Below, piece after piece: positions 33,343 through 38,136 of a stretch of 38,136 bases of DNA; the stretch's first letter is position 1, and every line of letters starts with the position of its first letter. This DNA comes from Deltaproteobacteria bacterium (GTDB taxonomy: Bacteria; Bdellovibrionota_C; UBA2361; SZUA-149; JAITKM01). The translations under genes were made by a program, and so were the position numbers. A model generated the notes under the pieces. It was given only the letters and a program-made list of their open reading frames with translations. It had not been told where the DNA came from and did not search any database. The stretch lies in NCBI GenBank assembly GCA_031278395.1, contig JAITKM010000009.1, forward strand, positions 1 through 38,136, written 5' to 3'.

Positions 33343-34890
33343 TTAAATTTTAGTCCCAGCAATTATGCTGCGTAAAATTTCTTCTTCTAAGGCGCCAGCT
33401 TCCGCCTTGGACACTGGACCATTGATAATTATCGTAAAGATAAAGCGCCGGTCATTAATATCTGACAAATATCCCGCCAACGAACTTGTGCCAGTTAAAG
33501 TTCCAGTCTTTGCCCAGACACTTTCTTCAGCTTGTCTTAAATCCTCTTCTGCGACCTCAAGAGCAGATAATTTTTTCGCTGCTTTCTTTTTAAAAAAAAC
33601 ACTTCTCTTCGACAAAGTTCCACCAGACTTGCCAAACTTAGTTAGTGAATTAATAAACGTAGGCGATATCGACATATCTTTTCCTGCTACAAATAAAACT
33701 TGCGCAACTTGTTCAGCGGTTAATCTATTATTCACGTCTAATCCCGAACCATCCGTTATCATATAAGCCGACGGTTGAATCCCTATTGTCTGTAAAACAC
33801 TCGCCAAACGCTTGAGACCTAAATCAAACCTAAAATATCCATCATCGTCTTGTCCAATTGCATAAACCAGTTGAGAAGCAATAAAATTATTACTAAACTT
33901 ATTTAAATCAGAAATTATTTCAGCCAAGATTTTCGACTTAAAATCAATTATTTTTTTGGCTGAATTAGGCACCTTACCTTTATAAATATCACCAGCAATC
34001 TTAATCCCATTTAATTTTAAAAAATGGGCGAATGCATGACCATAATAATTAGCTGGATCATCTGGGAAAGCGCGAAAACCTGTAAAAGGTGCTCCCCCTT
34101 CCTTAATACTCCCTTTTAGCACAACCTTACCCACTGTTTGCAGCTGAGTTCTGCCGTTAATACTCGCTGTATTATGTGTAAACGGTAAGTATTTCATTGT
34201 AACATTATTTTTAAGGGCAGTATTTATAGCATTTTCAAGATGAAGTGGCACGCCTGGCGTGGCACTCACTAATGCCCCTTGCCCATTGGTAGTTGGGATA
34301 ATTTTAAATGTATAAGAATTAAAATTTAATGAAGTCGCTGACAAACCAGCATTATAAGATTCCCACCCTAAGGCTCGACGTGGGGAAAGAAACAACGAAT
34401 CATCAATTATAATATTATTGACTTCTTTAATTCCTAAGTCTTTTAAAGAATTAGTCCACTCCCATAAAGTTTCATTTACTAAACTTGGATCACCATAACC
34501 ACGAATATATAAATTCCCCACTTTACCTAAAGTCTCTTCAAACTTGGCAGAATCTCGCACAGTTTGCTCAGCAAAAACTTCTGTTAAAAATCTATAGTTA
34601 GTCCCAAGTAATTTCAAAACGCCATATGTTGTCATGATTTTAGTAATCGAGGCTGGAATCATAATTTTATCAGCATTGTAACGAAAAACATCGATACCAG
34701 TTTGGGCGTCGAGAATATTTACTGCGACTTCAATTTTGTTTTTGCGCTTACTGTGTTTGGTTTTAAACTTTTCGATTTTAGCTACTAATTCATTAGACAA
34801 CGTGTCCGACGCAGCTAAAGCAGAACTCAATCCTGAGCTTGAAACAATCAAACAACCCAGCAAGCAAAATAAAAAGTATTTCAACACCAT
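33343..34890 (-). CDS. dacB: D-alanyl-D-alanine carboxypeptidase/endopeptidase, PBP4 type
   Basis: A 515-residue class C penicillin-binding protein (peptidase S13) that trims peptidoglycan in the periplasm. It has a signal peptide with cleavage near SSALA-AS (about residue 27), SxxK as PASITKI with the nucleophile serine, SxN as SNN in KFSNNFIASQLV, and KTG in WAKTGTLTGTSSLAGYL. The large insertion typical of S13 between SxxK and SxN is present (TTNGQGALVSATPGV region). It starts nine bases after msbA on the same strand, in an envelope gene group. Confidence 0.94.
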   Translation of the reverse strand: MVLKYFLFCLLGCLIVSSSGLSSALAASDTLSNELVAKIEKFKTKHSKRKNKIEVAVNILDAQTGIDVFRYNADKIMIPASITKIMTTYGVLKLLGTNYRFLTEVFAEQTVRDSAKFEETLGKVGNLYIRGYGDPSLVNETLWEWTNSLKDLGIKEVNNIIIDDSLFLSPRRALGWESYNAGLSATSLNFNSYTFKIIPTTNGQGALVSATPGVPLHLENAINTALKNNVTMKYLPFTHNTASINGRTQLQTVGKVVLKGSIKEGGAPFTGFRAFPDDPANYYGHAFAHFLKLNGIKIAGDIYKGKVPNSAKKIIDFKSKILAEIISDLNKFSNNFIASQLVYAIGQDDDGYFRFDLGLKRLASVLQTIGIQPSAYMITDGSGLDVNNRLTAEQVAQVLFVAGKDMSISPTFINSLTKFGKSGGTLSKRSVFFKKKAAKKLSALEVAEEDLRQAEESVWAKTGTLTGTSSLAGYLSDINDRRFIFTIIINGPVSKAEAGALEEEILRSIIAGTKI

Positions 34891-34899
34891 AAAACCAAC

Positions 34900-36705
34900 C
34901 TATTTCTTTCCCTGATACTGTATTTTATACAACTTCGCATATTCGCCACCGCGTTGTAGTAATTCGAGGTGTGTACCGCGCTCAATAATTTTACCATCTA
35001 CAACTACTAAAATCATATCCGCATTCACAATCGTTGATAACCTATGCGCAATTGCAATTACTGTGCGCCCCTTAACTGCCAAATCCAAAGCATCCTGAAT
35101 AAACTTCTCTGACTCACTATCCAACGCCGCTGTCGCTTCATCCAAAATCAAAATCGGCGCATCCTTAATCAAGGCTCTGGCCAACGCAATCCGTGCTCGC
35201 TCCCCACCAGACAAACGTAACCCCTGCTCCCCAATTTTAGTTTCATAACCTTGCGGCAACTTACTAATAAAGTTATCAGCTTGGGCAATCTTAGCCACAG
35301 CGATAACTTCCTCTTGAGTCGCACCCAAACGCCCATACAAAATGTTATTGTAAATTGTATCGTTAAATAAAAACGTGTTTTGACTAACATTCGCTAAACT
35401 ACCTCGCACGGAAGCTAAAGTTCGCTCACGAATATCAACATCATTAATCAACACTGCCCCAACTTGCGAATCATAAAAACGCGATAACAAATTGACAATT
35501 GTGCTTTTGCCACCGCCAGACATACCAACTAAAGCTACAGTCTCTCCACAACGAACCTTAAACGAGATATCTTGCAAAGCTAAGGTCCCATCTGGATAGG
35601 TAAAAGATACATTACGATATTCAATTGTCGGATTAACAATTTTTTCATCCAGAGCGTCAGGCTTATCAACAATATCAGGTTGTGTATCTAAAATTTCAAA
35701 AACCCGCTCTACAGAAGCCGTGCCAGCTTGGATAGCAGTTAAAACCTTACTGATTCTTTTTAATGGGTCGTAAACCAAAAACACAGCAACTATCACAGCA
35801 ATAAAATCTCCTGGCGTGCGCTCACCCTTTAAAACGCTCATGCCGCCAATACAAATAATTATTGCAATTGCCAACATACCGATTAACTCATTAGTTGGCG
35901 TAGATAGAGCGCTATATTTTTCAACCTTCAACTGCAAGCGCACCATATTATTGTTAATCTCTAAAAAACGTTTTTGAGCAAAATCTTCCAAACTAAAAGA
36001 CTGAATAACCTTTAAGCCAATCACACTTTCTTGAAATAGCGAGGTTAAATCTGCAAACTGTCCTAAACTCCACTTAGCAAAGCGTCGAACTTTTTTACTA
36101 AAGAGAATAATTGGATAAAGACCAATCGGAAAACTAACAAAAGTAATTAAGGCAAAAAAAGGATCTAAATAAACTGCGGTACAGAAAAGAGCTGTAATTC
36201 TTACAATATCTCGCAGAATTGCCGAAACATTATCAGTTAACATTGAACGAACAGCGTTAGTATCATTAATCATTCTCGCGCTTAAATTACCGCTAGTATG
36301 TTGACTAAAATATCCAGCCGAAAGACGCAGAATAACTTGATTTACTTCGGCTCGCACGTCTTTAGTGATATTAATACCTACTGCAGCCGACAAATAGCGT
36401 TCAAAAAAACCTAAAGCCCCGCGCACAAATCCAAACACAATCAGAGCTAGCGGCAGGATAAAAAGTTTCGATTCATCTTTTTCAGTGAAAATCCGATCTA
36501 GCGCTTCTTTTAAAAACAAAGGAATCACACCTTCAGTCGACCCATATGCAAACATTATAACCACAGCTAAAATAAATTTACCCCAATACGGTTTAATGTA
36601 TTTAAAGAGCCTAGAGTAGATAACAAAAAGCTGTTTAAAGTTTAAGTCAACTGGTTTATTACTTTCGCCTGCGCTGATTTTATGTTTATTTTTTTTCTTA
36701 GACAT
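34900..36705 (-). CDS. msbA: MsbA-type ABC exporter (lipid A flippase-like)
   Basis: A 601-residue half-transporter with an N-terminal basic cytosolic lead, six membrane helices in an exporter-type domain (about 35-330), then an ATPase domain: Walker A GMSGGGKST, Q-loop NVSQNTFLFNDTI, signature LSGGERARIALARALI, Walker B ILILDEATAALD and the switch His in AIAHRLSTI. By family and by its neighbours (PBP4, GT2 transferase) it probably flips lipid A-core or another lipid-linked glycan across the inner membrane. A different lipid exporter role cannot be excluded. Confidence 0.88.
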   Translation of the reverse strand: MSKKKNKHKISAGESNKPVDLNFKQLFVIYSRLFKYIKPYWGKFILAVVIMFAYGSTEGVIPLFLKEALDRIFTEKDESKLFILPLALIVFGFVRGALGFFERYLSAAVGINITKDVRAEVNQVILRLSAGYFSQHTSGNLSARMINDTNAVRSMLTDNVSAILRDIVRITALFCTAVYLDPFFALITFVSFPIGLYPIILFSKKVRRFAKWSLGQFADLTSLFQESVIGLKVIQSFSLEDFAQKRFLEINNNMVRLQLKVEKYSALSTPTNELIGMLAIAIIICIGGMSVLKGERTPGDFIAVIVAVFLVYDPLKRISKVLTAIQAGTASVERVFEILDTQPDIVDKPDALDEKIVNPTIEYRNVSFTYPDGTLALQDISFKVRCGETVALVGMSGGGKSTIVNLLSRFYDSQVGAVLINDVDIRERTLASVRGSLANVSQNTFLFNDTIYNNILYGRLGATQEEVIAVAKIAQADNFISKLPQGYETKIGEQGLRLSGGERARIALARALIKDAPILILDEATAALDSESEKFIQDALDLAVKGRTVIAIAHRLSTIVNADMILVVVDGKIIERGTHLELLQRGGEYAKLYKIQYQGKK

Positions 36706-36752
36706 TATGTTATTATAGAAGCTAGCCCAACTACACTAAAACGCACAACCTA

Positions 36753-37739
36753 TTATATATTAGCTACTTTGCTACTACTTTGATTGCTACCTTCTCCAGC
36801 AATCCAGACTTCACGCACAGCATAAATCTTCTTATTTTGTGATTCGTGATAGGTTCTAACCAAAATTTCCGCTAACAGCCCAAAGCACAAAAATTGCATG
36901 CCAACAATCACCAGCATCACCGACAAGATCAGCAAAGGACGCGAGCCAATGCTCATATCATAAATAAATTTTTCCACCATTAAATAGGCTAACAGCAGGG
37001 CCCCGAATAAACTAGATACTAAGCCGGTAAAGCCAAAGGCATGGCTAGGTCTCTTGAAATATCCCAGAAAAAACTTAACTGTCAGTAAATCCAAAACAAC
37101 TCGAAAAGTGCGCGAAATACCATATTTAGTTTGCCCATGAATTCGCGGGCGATGATTAACTGCTAACTCGCAAATATTAATTCCCATCTCGTTAGCCAGA
37201 GCTGGGATAAAACGGTGCATTTCTCCGTAAAGCTGTAAATTCTTCGCTACTTCAGAACGCATAACTTTTAGCGAACATCCATAATCGTGAAGTTTTACTT
37301 TAGTAATCGTTGAAATTAATTTATTAGCAATCATTGAGGGCAAGCGGCGATTAAGAAAGGCGTCTTTTCTATCTTTTCGCCAACCAGCCACCATGTCATA
37401 GCCTTCATTTAGTTTTGCAATCAGGCGTGGAATTTCAGCAGGGTCGTTCTGCAAATCGCCATCTAAAACTGCGATGATTTCTCCGTCAGCATAGTCAAAA
37501 CCAGCTGCTATGGCGGCAGTTTGTCCAAAATTACGACGAAATTTGATTAATTTAACTCGCGAGTCTCCAGCAGTAATTTTTTTTAAAACTTTAACGGTAT
37601 GATCTTTTGAGCCATCGTCAACTAAAATAAACTCAACATTGTCTTGTATCTTATTGGCAACCGCGCATAACTCTTTATAAAGCGGCTGAATATTATCCTC
37701 TTCATTGTATAAGGGGATAATCACAGAAACTAAACTCAT
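36753..37739 (-). CDS. GT2 glycosyltransferase with two C-terminal membrane helices
   Basis: A 328-residue dolichyl/polyprenyl-phosphate sugar synthase-like protein (DPM1/ArnC/GtrB group), which moves a sugar from a nucleotide sugar to a lipid phosphate. VSVIIPLYNEEDNI and FILVDDGSKDHT bind the nucleotide, AVLDGDLQNDP is the DXD metal site, and HGQTKYGISRTFRV is the catalytic/acceptor loop. Two membrane hairpin helices follow at about 230-255 and 268-300. Upstream of msbA on the same strand, it fits an envelope glycolipid pathway. The sugar cannot be told. Confidence 0.88.
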   Translation of the reverse strand: MSLVSVIIPLYNEEDNIQPLYKELCAVANKIQDNVEFILVDDGSKDHTVKVLKKITAGDSRVKLIKFRRNFGQTAAIAAGFDYADGEIIAVLDGDLQNDPAEIPRLIAKLNEGYDMVAGWRKDRKDAFLNRRLPSMIANKLISTITKVKLHDYGCSLKVMRSEVAKNLQLYGEMHRFIPALANEMGINICELAVNHRPRIHGQTKYGISRTFRVVLDLLTVKFFLGYFKRPSHAFGFTGLVSSLFGALLLAYLMVEKFIYDMSIGSRPLLILSVMLVIVGMQFLCFGLLAEILVRTYHESQNKKIYAVREVWIAGEGSNQSSSKVANI

Positions 37740-37832
37740 AATTTCTCCATTGAATTTGCTAGATTTATTCGTAAAAAAGAATTTGAGCTTTTAGCATCAA
37801 TTATTGGAAATTACAAGAGGCGTTACTATGTA

Positions 37833-38136
37833 TTATACAAACGGAAGTTCCTTTTTTAACTTGTCATCATTTTCTATAGGATTTTTTCCTTTTACATCAT
37901 CATCACCGCCGTTTAATTGTCCGTCGCCATCACCAACAGGATAATCGCTTTTACCTATTCCACGCCACGGTTGACAGCCCCAACCTTTCTGGTAGGCGGC
38001 TGGTTTACTTTTATCTTCTACACCATCTGTATAATTTGATTTCCACGGGCAAGTGCAAGCTGTGCGCTTGTTCCAGAACATTAATCTAACCGATCCCTTT
38101 TGTCTAAAATTAAATTTATCGGCTTTAAAAACATCT
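37833..38136 (-). CDS. C-terminal part of a secreted-looking protein, cut by the window edge
   Basis: The frame is open to the right edge, so the gene starts outside the window. The ATG at 38081 need not be the start. At least 100 residues are seen: a Cys/Trp-rich block (ACTCPWKS, GWGCQPWRG) and an acidic Gly/Asp stretch (PVGDGDGQLNGGDDDVKG) like calcium-binding DxDxDG loops, then a charged tail. Such features suggest an extracellular or envelope protein. No family recognised. Confidence 0.5.
   Translation of the reverse strand, partial: DVFKADKFNFRQKGSVRLMFWNKRTACTCPWKSNYTDGVEDKSKPAAYQKGWGCQPWRGIGKSDYPVGDGDGQLNGGDDDVKGKNPIENDDKLKKELPFV

Overview
This is about 38 kb of AT-rich bacterial chromosome. 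The organism looks Gram-negative: there is an MsbA-type lipid flippase, a periplasmic PBP4-type DD-peptidase, a DUF4124 secreted protein and complex I subunit N. It is probably flagellated, because a FliS chaperone gene is present. I cannot place it in a phylum from this window alone. Lineages with broken-up ribosomal operons, scattered nuo genes and unlinked tRNA-Ile/Ala genes fit best.

Layout. (1) 1-5.5 kb is an accessory-looking block: a truncated DHFR/RibD-like gene, a tight two-gene unit (archaeal-type S-adenosylmethionine synthetase plus a GluRS-like protein whose HIGH and KMSKS signatures are lost), a HAD phosphatase with a frameshift near its 3' end, a P-loop kinase and a family S51 peptidase. 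Its genes lack clear Shine-Dalgarno sites. (2) 5.8-9.3 kb holds an RNA m5C methyltransferase, rdgB, dgkA and two orphan genes. (3) 9.7-15.3 kb, minus strand, is an str/S10-type cluster, rpsL-rpsG-fusA-rpsJ-rplC-rplD. It has no tuf, and the S10 operon stops after rplD, where yqeY follows. A small Lys/Arg-rich protein gene lies upstream. (4) 15.5-19.1 kb carries a free-standing tRNA-Ile/tRNA-Ala pair followed by cca, then fliS and an orphan. (5) 19.3-24.2 kb holds cmk-rpsA, a two-TM orphan, and tRNA-Arg/DUF4124/greA. (6) 24.4-27.4 kb is an overlapping operon: coiled-coil protein, MscS-type channel, dual-specificity-like phosphatase. (7) 27.7-33.2 kb has an isolated nuoN and a biotin enzyme operon (carboxyltransferase, biotin-carboxylase-like protein lacking most catalytic residues, biotin carrier). 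(8) 33.3-38.1 kb, minus strand, covers envelope functions: dacB, msbA, a GT2 glycosyltransferase, and the end of a Cys-containing protein cut by the window edge.

A dispersed palindromic repeat runs through the window. Its terminal inverted repeat is close to TTCTGGTATGGGGTTACTTT. It is found in intergenic gaps, and one copy has remodelled the 3' ends of two convergent genes.

The most interesting signals are the archaeal-type MAT plus pseudo-GluRS pair, the degenerate biotin carboxylase retained in an otherwise intact operon, the split MscK-like mechanosensitive operon, and the palindromic repeat family.
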